From positions 84,765,748 through 84,829,747 of the forward strand of contig CM046447.1 of NCBI GenBank assembly GCA_025506515.1: 64,000 nt of DNA. Direction: 5' to 3'. This DNA comes from Flaveria trinervia (Eukaryota; Streptophyta; Magnoliopsida; Asterales; Asteraceae). Under the pieces are notes generated by a model that saw only the letters and a list, made by a program, of their open reading frames with translations, had not been told where the DNA came from and did no database searches. Both the position numbers and the translations under genes were made by a program. Shown one piece after another: positions 9,907 through 20,770 of the stretch (position 1 is its first letter; each line of letters begins with the position of its first letter).

Positions 9907-12641
9907 TGTCACACCCTCAAAATCCACTTGCGGAGTTTTACCGCGAGGCGTGTGAACAAACCAGGATCACAGTCAATAGTTACTCAGAACGACTCTATAT
10001 GCCATAACATAACAAAATCAACCAAAATACCAACGTTAAATAATGCGGAAGCGTTTTTGAAAACAACCCAAGTCTATAAAGTATAACTTATGGCAAAACA
10101 AGTGCCAAACCAAAAGTAAACCAAAATTGTTAAAATGTCACATTGTCTTGAAGCATAATGTCTTAAATGAAGTGAACCGTGCAGTGCTCCTATGGCAAGC
10201 AAGTTAAGGACCTGAGAAAAGCATACTAAAATGTCAACACATAGGTTGGTGAGTTCAAGAGTTTGAGTTCAATAAACATGTACACAGTTGCGATAAATAT
10301 AAGCAGTGTATGGTAATAGATAGCTAGTCTATTATCAACAAATATTATACATAGTGATTTTGCAATTGAAGCGCACTGTGATAGTTGTTGTCTCCTGTCA
10401 CGACTTACCATGTCGTGACAATGATCAATAGGACAAATTGCACCCGGTTGACCTCGAGTCACACAGGTGGGGCTCGTCAGACCCAGTAGTACTACCCAAG
10501 TTTCCCCGCTATTACATATTAACAATTCAAAAGTGTGAGGACTTTTCTCATGGTAAAAACACTATATTAATATTATACACAACTTAAATCATAAAAGCGT
10601 TCGTATAAATACCAGTATGCTATCTCCCCCAAAAGAGATTAAGTAAAGAGTGGGGCATGAACTCACCTGATGTATGCAAAGGTACTTAGGGTTTATTTTG
10701 AGAAACGAGAGGATAGCCACCTTCACAGGTTACCTAGATCATGTGAGTACATAAGTACGTGTAAATAAGAGACATGTGAAACCCTAATCATACCAAAATC
10801 AAAGACTCAAGCTTCCAGACAAATAGACACGTTTGACCTAGTTGACCCGTTTGACCCGTTGGTGACATGATGAGTTATAGTTCAAATAAAGCCAATAAGC
10901 ACATACAACATACATGATAAGCATTCAAACAGTATCATACATATGCTATATCAACAGGTGTATCACATAGATCATCATACAATCAAGTACTATACAAGTC
11001 ATGCGAATCTAGAACATTAACATAACCACTAGCTACAAACAACTAACATGACATACAAGGTTCAACCATTCATCACATGCCATGTGAAGCCACTCACGAC
11101 TTCACATCCTAAACCCTGCCAATCCCACTAAGTAGGGGCCTCAGATCCGCACGCGTGTATAATGATCACAACCAAATTCTTTAAGCATATACATTGCATC
11201 CACAACATCACAACAATCAATTACCAGACCCAAGCATGATGTCCTACTACTACACAACATCCAAACTATACATGATTACCAATTCCAATTATCACCCATG
11301 ATCATCCAAACATGCCATACAACTAGTTTAACACGTTCTATTACACTAGGATCCATCCTTGAACATATTAGCAAGTTCTATCACCTCAAACATGATCACA
11401 ACATCATACTTCAACATTTACACAATTAAAGTTTCCCTTTTGGGAAGAACATCCCAAGTCTATCAAACATCCAAGGTATGCATGAATTCATCAATAATAT
11501 ACCAATTCAAGCTCATACTAACATCTAGACATGATCAACAACACTAAACACCTCAATCCAACAATCTTCATAAACAAAAGTTTCTACTTTTGGCAAGCTA
11601 TGATCAACATCATCAAATTAAAGATTTCTAGCATTCATAATACCAATCTAGCATCTAATTATCATCATGAACCCATCCATAACATCAATCCATCACTAGA
11701 TCATTACTACATGAAAAATAAAGTTACTATTCTTAGTAACCTATGAACAATGCATCAAAATCCCAACTTTCTTGCATAATCAACGTATTCTAACATTCAT
11801 ACAACCCAATAATCATCAAACATTCATCAAACAATCATCCATCATGCATAATCACAATAATCACGAATTAGGGTTTACTTCAAAATCAATTTCATGATCA
11901 ATCCACTAAAAACATAGAATTCTTGCATAATCGACGTTAACTAACATGTATACAATCTAACTAACATGTTAACATCATCAAACAACAACCAATTCGACCT
12001 AACAAGGACCAATTTCGAATCTAGGGTTCGGCCATAATGAACCCGTCACAAAAACTCGAAAAAAACTAACCTTTAAACGCGTGTTAACTTGCAATTGATG
12101 ATTCTAACGTGTTCTAAACCTTGAAATCGACCAAAATCAATGCTTCCTTGATGATTGTAGGCTGAATTCGAAGAGAAGAGGGTGTTTGGAGGTGGTTTGC
12201 GGCCGAAGGTGGGTTAGGGTTTTGGGAATTTTGTTTTAATTAATTTTAATTTACATATTTACCCTTTAAACCCTTGTGTTTTGGTATTTTGTAAAAACTA
12301 AGCTTTAAACTCTTTGTAAAGTGTTTTTAACTTCATAATATAAAGATATAAACTGATAAAGTTCATTATATATCTTATCTTTATAAAAACACAAGACATA
12401 CGAATAATTAGACACGTTTCCGCGTTACGCGATAAATTCTTTAATTAACCGTTTATAAATGTGTAAACACATAAACATAACCCAATACTCACATAATCAC
12501 TTAGATTCACATCAAATTAACATTATTCATTATTATTAGGTCACCAACGTTCAACGACAACTAGTGTGTGCTCACGACACGTGTTTACAAGACTTAACGG
12601 AACTAACGGAGTTTGATAACGGAAATTTACCGGATGTCACA
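9907..12641 (-). mobile_element. Ty3-type solo LTR in element E, TSD CATTA
   Basis: A 2,735-bp block with ends TGTCACACCCTC and ACCGGATGTCACA, flanked by CATTA at 9902-9906 and 12642-12646. In its own sense (minus strand) it starts TGTGACATCCGGTAAATTTC, a start I associate with plant chromovirus LTRs. No gag or pol is inside, and joining the two flanks restores a continuous copia gag-pol reading. It is therefore a solo LTR left by LTR-LTR recombination. The interior is non-coding, rich in CAT/AAC-type low-complexity sequence from 10900 to 12000. Confidence 0.9.
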
Positions 12642-12646
12642 CATTA

Positions 12647-13885
12647 CCTGTTTTCTTGGGCTTAACACATTCACGTTTGAAGTGCCCCTTTTCTCCACAG
12701 TTAAAACAGGTAACTTTGGTTTTGTCAAAACCAAAGGTTGTATCCTTTGTGGCAATCAAGTTTTGTCCCGTCTTTTTAACAAAGTTCTTTGCCCTTCGGA
12801 CAACACTTGCCAATGCCCACATGATATCCATTCTTTTTTGCTCAATCTTGTCTACTTGCTCGTAGTCTTCATCTGGCAGATTTCCAATCTTCCTCGTAAC
12901 TAGACCATCATAGGAGTGGACGAAAGCTGCTAAGAGATCCATATGCTCTTTTGCTCCCTCTACAGTCACGTTACTGAGATTGTCACTCTTCAATTTTGTA
13001 GCATTAGCTTCGGGTGCTATATATTAGGTGCAAGACGACCCTGACATGTTAGATCCAGAAGTAGTGGCTTGAGACAGAGCGGCTGAACTCAACACGAATG
13101 TCGTTTGAAGTGGCGCTCCAGACGTTTTTGCTTGAGGAGTTGAGTTGTAAAGGGACGGGTTCTGATCATACGACACCTTTTGATACCTGTACGTCATCCT
13201 CAACTCTTCTTCTCTCAGCTTCAGAATGAAATCGTTGATATCCAACTTCGCCAGCATATCATTCTTCTGAGGTTTGACACAAATGAAACCCACTTTTTTG
13301 GCAATCCATCTCCGAAATTCGACACCTTGTCTTCCATGGACGTAACAACCCCATGAGTGTGCAGCTCACTCATTAAGTGGTAGAAGTGGTCTATAACGTC
13401 ATCCAAACTGTCCTTACCCATTAACGAGAAGTTATCGAACTCCTTCTTCAATGCCTTAGCGTTTAGAGCTTTTAACAATGCATTCCCGTCATACCACGTT
13501 TTCAGACCATCCTATAACTTCTTTTGTTGCTTGTTCTAAGAAAACTGATGGAATATATCCTTAGGAATTGACTGAGTTAACAGAGCATACACCTTCTTCT
13601 CTGCGTTGTACTTTACCTTTTGGCTATCAGTCATGCTGCCAAAGGTATGTTTAACTCTATCTGCACCGACCGGCATGCTATACCCTGTCTCAATTGATTC
13701 CCATAGATTAGGATCTACTCCATTTAGGTATATCTCGAACCTTTGCTTCCATTATGATTAATCATCTAATGTTATGAGCTTTGGAGGCTTATTGTGATTC
13801 CCCACTTCATTTTCCAGAAGCAATAGATTTTGGATCTTGATTCCCTACCTGTAGTGAACGCTGAGTACTGATCTTCCATTTCCAT
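12647..13885 (-). pseudogene. gag: Element E gag, broken
   Basis: Starts at the ATG at 13885 (MEMEDQYSAF...). It contains the copia gag (UBN2-type) core from about 13850 to 13220, with a readable FDNFSLMGKDSLDDVIDHF segment, then a Ser/Thr/Gln-rich stretch. The zinc knuckle CFNCGEKGHFKREC lies near 12665-12710 in the open piece 12637-12993. The gene is cut after the knuckle by the solo LTR and continues at 9906. Frame changes near 13290, 13480 and 13560 make it a pseudogene. Confidence 0.85.
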
Positions 13886-14320
13886 TTACTTTGGATTATA
13901 GAACAAAACTGTTGTACTTGTGCGAATGAAAGAATGCGATTGGGTTACTCATGGGATTGAACAATGCAGATGGTTCAATCATGCGACTGAACAAATTCAG
14001 ATGGCTCAATCGGGCTATTAGACAGGTACGAATGAACAATGCGAATAATGAGTTTAGTCCTATGAATGGATGAACGACTGAGCCAATCGTGTGTATGAGA
14101 GGTGCGAATGGGTTCAGTCGTGTGACTGAAGGCTGCTGTTTTTCCAAAAACGAAGGTTTTGAACACTTTAACGCAAAAACACAACGTATGCCGAAAAACG
14201 TTAACCTTTTGACATGGACACGTCGAAGACACTGTTTGACACAAAAAGATTAAGTTTTTTGAGTGAAAAACATGATTTTTATATCAAAATCGATTGAATC
14301 ACACGAAAATCAATAGCCAA
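13886..14320 (-). other. Element E leader with TGCGA(A/C)TGA repeats
   Basis: Untranslated leader between PBS and gag. From about 13915 to 14120 it has many degenerate copies of TGCGAATGA / TGCGACTGAAC. The same motif recurs in this element's LTR U3 and in the Ty3 solo LTR at 23040-23340. Confidence 0.7.
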
Positions 14321-14333
14321 AGCTGTGATACCC
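14321..14333 (-). promoter_or_regulatory. Degenerate primer-binding site of element E
   Basis: The minus strand reads GGGTATCACAGCT, close to TGGTATCAGAGC, the complement of the initiator tRNA-Met 3' end. It lies two bases inside the LTR end, where a PBS is expected. Confidence 0.65.
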
Positions 14334-14335
14334 CT

Positions 14336-14977
14336 TGTTAGGACCGTTTGGGTACGGAGTACTAACTGGTTTACGTGTATACCAAACCAAATAGAGCAGA
14401 ATCCTATTTTATTGGCGATGCAATTGGTGACAACGCAAGTATAATCGATATAAGAATGAATCAACACGTTAAGAACAATTGTAAAATGATTTACGACGAT
14501 CTATGAACTTGGAACAAGTTTTCTTCGGTCTCTAGATTACTAGGGTACGATTGTGTGTGTAGGGATTCGAATTGTTACGTTTTTTCATGAATTAAGTGGT
14601 ATTTATAGGTTAGGATTTTCCATTCGTGCGACTGAACCATTTGCATGGTTTAGTCGTGCAACTGAAGCATGGGGTTGATCCATTCGCACGACTGAAGATC
14701 CAGTCGTGCGACTGAGTCAATCTCATGTCACAATCGTTTGACTGATCCAGTCTCCTGGTACAGTCATGCGACTGATTCATTAGCATGAAGTATTCATGCG
14801 TATGATCCATTAGCATGGTCCGTTCGCATAAGAACTTCACACGATTAAGTTTAAGCACGTTTCTCCATCATTATTGACTAAGAACTATGTAAACAACCAC
14901 AAACCTATATAGTTATTTCAATATGTGTTATCACACAATAAACAATGAAATATTAAACATTATAGATATCACCAACA
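14336..14977 (-). repeat. 5' LTR of element E
   Basis: 642 bp, plus-strand ends TGTTAGGACC and CACCAACA, so TG...CA in both orientations. The low-coordinate end abuts the PBS, so this is the 5' LTR of the minus-strand element. U3 (14620-14840) carries degenerate repeats of TCGTGCGACTGA. The high-coordinate edge is set by resemblance to other Sirevirus LTR starts (TGTTGG) and may be off by a few bases. Confidence 0.75.
14600..14607 (-). promoter_or_regulatory. TATA box of element E LTR
   Basis: The minus strand reads TATAAATA in the middle of the LTR, between the U3 repeats and the PBS-proximal part, as expected for the retroelement promoter. Confidence 0.6.
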
Positions 14978-15059
14978 CATTACATTTCATTCATACCCAT
15001 TTTGTTACATATAAGTAAGACATGAAAGACATTTTACATTTGAGCTCGTAAACTAGGTA

Positions 15060-15680
15060 CACATGTAACTACACATATTCCTCTAAGAGACTCGTGGATC
15101 TTCTCATCAAGGAGATTGTAAGTCGCCATGGTGTACCGGTGTCTATCGTGTCAGATCAAACACGTAGTTTACATCCAAGTTTTCGAAGAGATTTCACGAT
15201 GCTATGGGTACGAGGTTACATATCGGCACGGCTTATCATCCCGAAACAGATAGTCAGTATGAAAAGAACATTCAGACGCTAGAAGATATGCTTCGGGCAT
15301 GCGTTATTGATTTGAAAGAAAATGTTTTATAAAAGGTAATATAAAGTTTTATAAAACTAGAACTCACTCAGTAACACTGACTTTTTATACATTTTTCAGT
15401 TGGCAGGTAATGGTTGTTGAGGATGGCACGGGCGGCTACTTGGCATGTGTTGGATGACATCCATTTTGTATATTGATGATGTTTTTACAATAAATGTGAA
15501 TAAATGATGTTTTGTAATTTTTAACACTATTGTATTAATTTTCAAAAGCAATTATTCATATGAAATGAAATGATGGTTTAAATTCATTCTGCTGCAATGT
15601 TTTAATTAAGTTAATGTATATCATATGTTGTATGCACGATGATTGACCAGCTTTGAGCGTCCCGGGAACGGAGTCTTACA
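15060..15680 (+). mobile_element. Ty3 deletion derivative: integrase fragment joined to LTR end
   Basis: From 15075 to about 15320 the sequence reads as integrase core in shifting frames (SSKRLVDLLIKEIVSRHGVP, then SDQTR, then TAYHPETDSQ after one-base corrections). It is related to 3935-4150 of the first element but not identical. From about 15321 it becomes the last 360 bp of a Ty3-type LTR, ending CGGGAACGGAGTCTTACA at 15680. The C-terminal integrase, chromodomain, purine tract and most of the LTR are missing, so an internal deletion joined core to LTR end. Confidence 0.8.
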
Positions 15681-17327
15681 TAGGATGAGTATTGTGATGT
15701 TATATTATCTAATTTTTGTGATTTATATTGTAACAATTATAAGTCACGTGACTTATAAGTAGTTTTGGTTGTAAACTTATCTATGATTCATCAATATATG
15801 TATTTTGATATGATGTTAAACCTATGATCTCACCATCTTTATGTTGATTGTTTTGAGTATGTTTATTAGGTATTCAACACGTCTAACAGTTTAATGTTCT
15901 CATTTGATGTGTATGATGGCTGGGGTGAAGTTATGGGGAAAGTTTATGCGAATTTAACTGCTAATTTGTATGATCTTAGTTTGGCGGTGGATGCTCACTT
16001 CGATTGTTACTGAAGATGTAGTTAGATTAATTTGTTATTGTAATAGGGTTATATTTAATTTTGTGCACTGATTTTAATGTATTCCGAACTCGTACTAATT
16101 ATGATGTATGCTAATGTTTTATGTTATTATGTGTTGTTTATTTATAACATTTTTTTCTAATCAATGCGTACTGAACAAGCTAGTCATATCTAAAGCATTT
16201 CACGCTTCCGCCAAGATCTGACACAACGGACTATTATATGCTATATAAACTATAAATTATATTTTTTTAAATTAAATTATGATTGTTTAGTAGGCTTTAG
16301 AGAAAGCCCACATGTTCGATTTTTATTTCATTCTTAACAAAGATTTTAATACTATAAGTTCTAACAATTCTTGATCAAGCATTAGGTAAATAATCATGGT
16401 ACTCTGTCCAGACCGGTGAATGTCTCATTTCACCAACCCTAAGCCCATTAACACATATTAGGCACATAATTAATAGTTCTGGAACTAAGCTTGTCTACGC
16501 GCGTCTAATGTACTTTTCTTAAACCTAGTCAACATTAGGTCAACCTTCAAGTCAAAGTCAAAGAATCATTGTTAATGGTCAATGCACCTAGTTTGGTGAC
16601 GGATGTCATTATATGTACCACAAGTGAACGTAACTTTTGCTTTTACGTATTTTCTTTCTCTATTGCCTTGATTACATATACGTATCACATAATGTACAAA
16701 TTTGATGGATTGTAATTTTGTCTTGTTCAAGCAATTGTATTACCTTTTTCTTATTTGTTTACATACAAATAAACATGTATAAATAAGTTAATATTTAAGT
16801 GATTATGATTCAAGAATTTTGATTTGTTTTTTCATTACCTAACTTAGTTATTCACGATTTATTGTATCATGTATCTTACATAACACATTGTTACATATAC
16901 GCAGTAGATTGACATGAAACCCAATGAACTTGGTTCATATATATGTAACACACCTTGTCATGATTACACATTAACTATTACATATATGTAGCTCTCATGT
17001 TTTACGATTGGCATGTTCTTTATCATCTTCTTTAATTTGATGTAGATCAATCCTCTTTTCATTTCTTAGATTAACACACCTTTTAAACTTCAAAACTAAT
17101 AATTTTGAGAGATAAGAAAGAGGGTGTGTGTGATTTTAGGGATTTAATTAACTAATATCAATATTATGCCTACTATAACAATATTATTAAATGCTTCAAA
17201 CATCATTAAATTATAATTTTGCGAACGTATGATCTCAGCCATACATTATAACAATGAAGGGCGGTTTATCGGTTTTCTAATAAAATGAGGTTTTCAATGG
17301 ATCCATCCCTTGTATGTACATCTGTCT
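15681..17327. other. Non-coding AT-rich DNA
   Basis: No convincing ORF, RNA gene or transposon domain. A CTTCCGCC...TGACAC stretch near 16205 resembles the extreme ends of some LTRs but is too short to call. From about 16660 ACATATACGTA-like motifs begin to appear. Confidence 0.5.
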
Positions 17328-17328
17328 T

Positions 17329-17366
<38 letters not shown>

Positions 17367-17388
17367 CATATATATGTGTGTGTGTATG
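17328..17388. repeat. (TA)n/(TG)n microsatellite
   Basis: About 60 bp of alternating TA with interspersed TGTA and a TGTGTGTG run. Confidence 0.95.
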
Positions 17389-17578
17389 TAAAACGTTATT
17401 TAAGTTATGTGAAAACCAAAGAAAACCACCGTAACCAAAAACATAATTCATATTTTTTGTTATTCTAATTGTTAAAAGGTTATTTAAGTTATCGTTACAT
17501 ATATGTTGAACATTAATATGAGAATGAAGATTTTTATGTATACGTAACACTATGTAGAATGAAAAATGCTTACGCATA

Positions 17579-17955
17579 CGTAACCTATATGTGACGTATG
17601 TGTACTATTTTTCATTTAATCCATACCCTTATTTATATATACTAATACACAAATATAAATGGTGGTGATAAAAATGTATACATTATATGGATTGTTTCAT
17701 TGGTTTTTCTCTATATTTCACATAAAATTGTTGTTTTTCTTTATATTTCACATAAAATTGTGGTTTTTCTCTATATACATAACCTATATGTTACGTATAT
17801 GTAAAACTATGTTACTATTTTTCATTTGATCCATACCCTCATTTATATATGCATACACAAATATAAATGGTGGTGATAAAAATGTATACATTATGAGGCT
17901 AGTTTCATTGTTTTTCTCTATATTTCACATAAAATTGTGATTTTTTAGGATCATT
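17579..17955. repeat. ~200-bp imperfect tandem duplication
   Basis: CGTAACCTATATGTGACGTATGTG...TTTTTCATTTAATCCATACCC...ATGGTGGTGATAAAAATGTATACATTAT is repeated about 200-210 bp later with scattered differences. Inside the first copy a 35-40-bp unit (TTTTTCTCTATATTTCACATAAAATTGT) is itself repeated. No coding potential. Confidence 0.8.

Positions 17956-18001
<46 letters not shown>
17956..18001. repeat. (CT)n(TA)n microsatellite
   Basis: About 13 CT units followed by about 9 TA units. Confidence 0.95.
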
Positions 18002-18120
18002 GGGGGTGTTTTTATTCAAACTATGATTTACCAAAAAACTATGAAAATCAAATCTAACCCATTAATCTACATGATCAATGGTTGATATACATAATAATAT
18101 TTTAGTAAATAATCCAAAAT
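17980..18120 (+). mobile_element. Possible Helitron-type 5' end
   Basis: TCTCTATATATATATATA runs into AGGGGGTGT, then ACTATGAAAATCAAATCTAACC and CATTAATCTACATGATCAATGG. This layout (TC start, TA-rich run, GGGG, then a conserved 'AACCCATT...ATCAATGG' stretch) is like the left ends of many plant non-autonomous Helitrons. I could not find a matching CTRR 3' end with a hairpin. The resemblance is from memory of the family and is low confidence. Confidence 0.3.
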
Positions 18121-19066
18121 TTAAGTAGAGTATATTAATAACAGAAAAGCAAATTTGGAAGAATATTTTTTTAGTTATGAAAATAACAACCAAATTCTTA
18201 CATTCACTCTTCTCTTTCATTTCTCATAAATTACATTTATACAAAATCCAAGAATTCATTTTATTTTGATTATTTTCATATACATCAACAATGGACTTCA
18301 TCTTTATTTATTTTTAAATAACCCACCAGGTTCGTGATGCAAACATATATTAACCTGCTTACATATACGTAAACGCATAATTAGTTTTGTTAAACAAGTC
18401 TAAACGTAAATCTTGAGACAAACTAAATCACGTTTATACATCTTGTTAGATATATGCCACAATTATTAATTAGATACATGTAACTATAATGCATAACTAG
18501 TACAAACAAATTTTGTTAAACTCGTTAGTTTACATATATATGGATGTGGTTTCGTATATGTAACTTGATGTCAATTATGAAACTATAACACATGTGTGGA
18601 CGTGATTCCATATATGTAACCTGATGTTTTTTCAATAACGATAACAACATATGTAGACATGGTTACCTATATGTAACTTAATTACACACGCGGAACAATC
18701 ATAAAAAGGAAGCCAACTTGAGTTTTGAAAAAAAATTAAGAGTTACATATACGTAAACATAAGTTGAGCATCCATATGTACGTAATCATAAATTGATTAA
18801 CAATCGAAAAACTAGAAGATAATTATTCAATAAAATTTCAGACAAACCTAACTTAAATTGATGAATATCGATTGAAATCATCTTAAATCTTGATGCAATC
18901 AAACAACACTATTGATCTTCTAATGCCCGACCAACTTGAAATTATCGATGGTTTTTGGTCGATGAAATCGTTCCTTGTTGATGCTGCATCATCTCGATGA
19001 TGGTTTCTTGTCGATCGATCAATGGTTTCTGATATCACTTCTTCTTGTTTTGATAGTCATCCTCCA
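18121..19066. other. Non-coding DNA with clustered ACATATACGTAA-like motifs
   Basis: No ORF. Repeated motifs of the form TTACATATACGTAA and its reverse complement occur near 18358, 18530, 18555, 18614, 18668, 18743 and 18776. A CGATGG/GATGAT-rich stretch follows at 18940-19030. Confidence 0.6.
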
Positions 19067-20664
19067 TGTAACATCCGTCTATTTTCAAAATCATAATCTC
19101 AAACTCGAACTCCTTTTGAACATTCAAACGATGTAAATTTGTTCATTAAATTTATTTTATTTATTCTAATGAATCATACAAATTAGAAATGTAATCAATA
19201 TAAAAAGTGTTTCATTTATTTTTCATATATTTAAATCATTTAAATAATTTATAATAATATCATTATTTAAAAAATTTTGTATAAATTTATGATGCTTACT
19301 TATCATTTCTATGTTTTAATTTCATAATTGGAATTAAATTGTAAATTTCCTTATAAAATTTAAAAGGTTGTAAAAATTTTATGAAATAAAGTAAACAATT
19401 CATTTAAACTATTAAATTAGGTGATAATAAGTTTGGGGTCAAAATTTCCGTTTATGAAACTTTATTTTGAAGTTGTTAGATAAATTAATAACTATTAAAA
19501 ATAGGGGGACAAAAAGTGTAACTTGCTTTAAACATACTCAAACTGCCCCCATCCCCGTCGACTTCTCCTTGCTGTTAGCCATCATCTTCGGCGACCACCA
19601 AGCCACCCAAAACGCTCGTTTAAAAAGCAATTAAACCAACCTTTAGCTTTCTTGCATCAGTTTCGAAGACTATATCGACTTCAATTGACTTCATTTGATA
19701 ATTAAGGGCGTGTACTCGAAACCGAATCATTAATTCAAAACTTTAACTTGTTCATAGTGAAATCAATCAAATCAATGCTATATGATTCATGGAAAACACT
19801 TGAATCAATACCATTTAACTCTACTGACACTCAATTTCATTCCAAATACACACAAACATTGAAACCGATTACCACCTTCATTATCGACATGTAACTCTAT
19901 CGAAAGACCCATTCTGAGCAACATATGTTGCAATTGGTAGAGGGTTATTGTTCATAATCACTTGAGGAAGCTTCACACCCAACCAATTGGATTATAATCA
20001 AAGCAATAGTCTCGAACAAGATCTATCTCACCCGTGATTGTTCTTATCTTCTTCACCTTTGATCTTGAACAAAACCAGGTGATTAAACATACCCTCATAC
20101 CTGATTTCATGTAGGAAACAAATGTCCTATGTTTGATTTTATCAACAATAATGAATTGGTGTTCAATTGGAACAATTGTAATCCAGGGTTCTTTATGGAT
20201 TTAGGGGATTATCTCAATAACAAGTATAAAATTTTTTTTAGGTTTGAAACCAAAACTTGGGCTTTGGAGCAACGGTTACCCCACTACTCTCACAAGCAGG
20301 AGGTCCGACTTCAAACTGGGCCTCTGCCACTTTTGTTTTAATTAGTTTTTTATACATTTTATAATTTAGAAAATTAGTATTATGTTATTAAATCAAAATA
20401 AAAGTTATTTTATTAACTAAAACATTTTAGAAATAATTAAATTAATTTAAAATTATTAAAAAATTATGATTTTAAATTTAATTTTTTAAAAGAATAACAA
20501 AGGTTATAAAACATTATTATTTCGTTTATGTAATTTAAATCCTATAAATCTGTTATGGTTCAAATTTAGTTTATTTCAAAACATTATAAATTTATATGCT
20601 AAATAACTATTATTCAAATAGTTATTTAATAATTAATTATTCATCTAATCATTTAAATAGTTAT
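19067..20664 (+). repeat. Decayed Ty3-type LTR-like stretch
   Basis: TGTAACATCCGTCTATTTTC at 19067 looks like a chromovirus LTR start. Downstream a GTGTAACTTG segment and a C-rich stretch near 19545-19600 resemble the transcription-start region of such LTRs. No right end or TSD was found. The last 300 bp (20340-20660) is very AT-rich with no recognisable content. The boundary is tentative. Confidence 0.35.
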
Positions 20665-20770
20665 TCCGAAATGTCAGAGGCATTAGGATTTGATGCTTGT
20701 GTACTTTCATCGGTAGATACTTGTTCCCCCTGATGCACCTGTTCAGTCTCCACTTCTTCATCATCAGGGA
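20665..20770 (-). mobile_element. Inverted fragment of Sirevirus integrase-RT linker
   Basis: The minus strand reads GATGATGAAGAAGTGGAGAC, later ACCGATGAAAGTACACAAGC and ATGCCTCTGACATTTCGGAA. This corresponds to the linker of element D on both sides of its solo LTR (21781-21827 and 23934-23985), but with no LTR in it. It sits head-to-head against the truncated start of D at 20771. Confidence 0.8.

Larger units (their letters stand above)
6814..14977 (-). mobile_element. Sirevirus-type Ty1/copia remnant 'E', minus strand
   Basis: Reading leftward from 14977: 5' LTR, degenerate PBS, leader, gag, protease, integrase, RT. Integrase before RT defines Ty1/copia. The RT (YVDDIIFGS, EFEMSAMGEM) places it in the SIRE lineage. 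It is cut inside the RT at 6814 (the motif TSRPD is at the edge), so RNase H, post-pol region and 3' LTR are missing. A Ty3-type solo LTR at 9907-12641 interrupts gag/pol. Stops and shifts are everywhere. Confidence 0.9.

Noticed and set aside
17266..17577. 103-codon frame with a Tyr/Ile run
   Set aside because: Created by the TA microsatellite.
20129..20341. 70-codon plus-strand frame
   Set aside because: No recognised motif, lies in AT-rich LTR-like sequence; length expected by chance.
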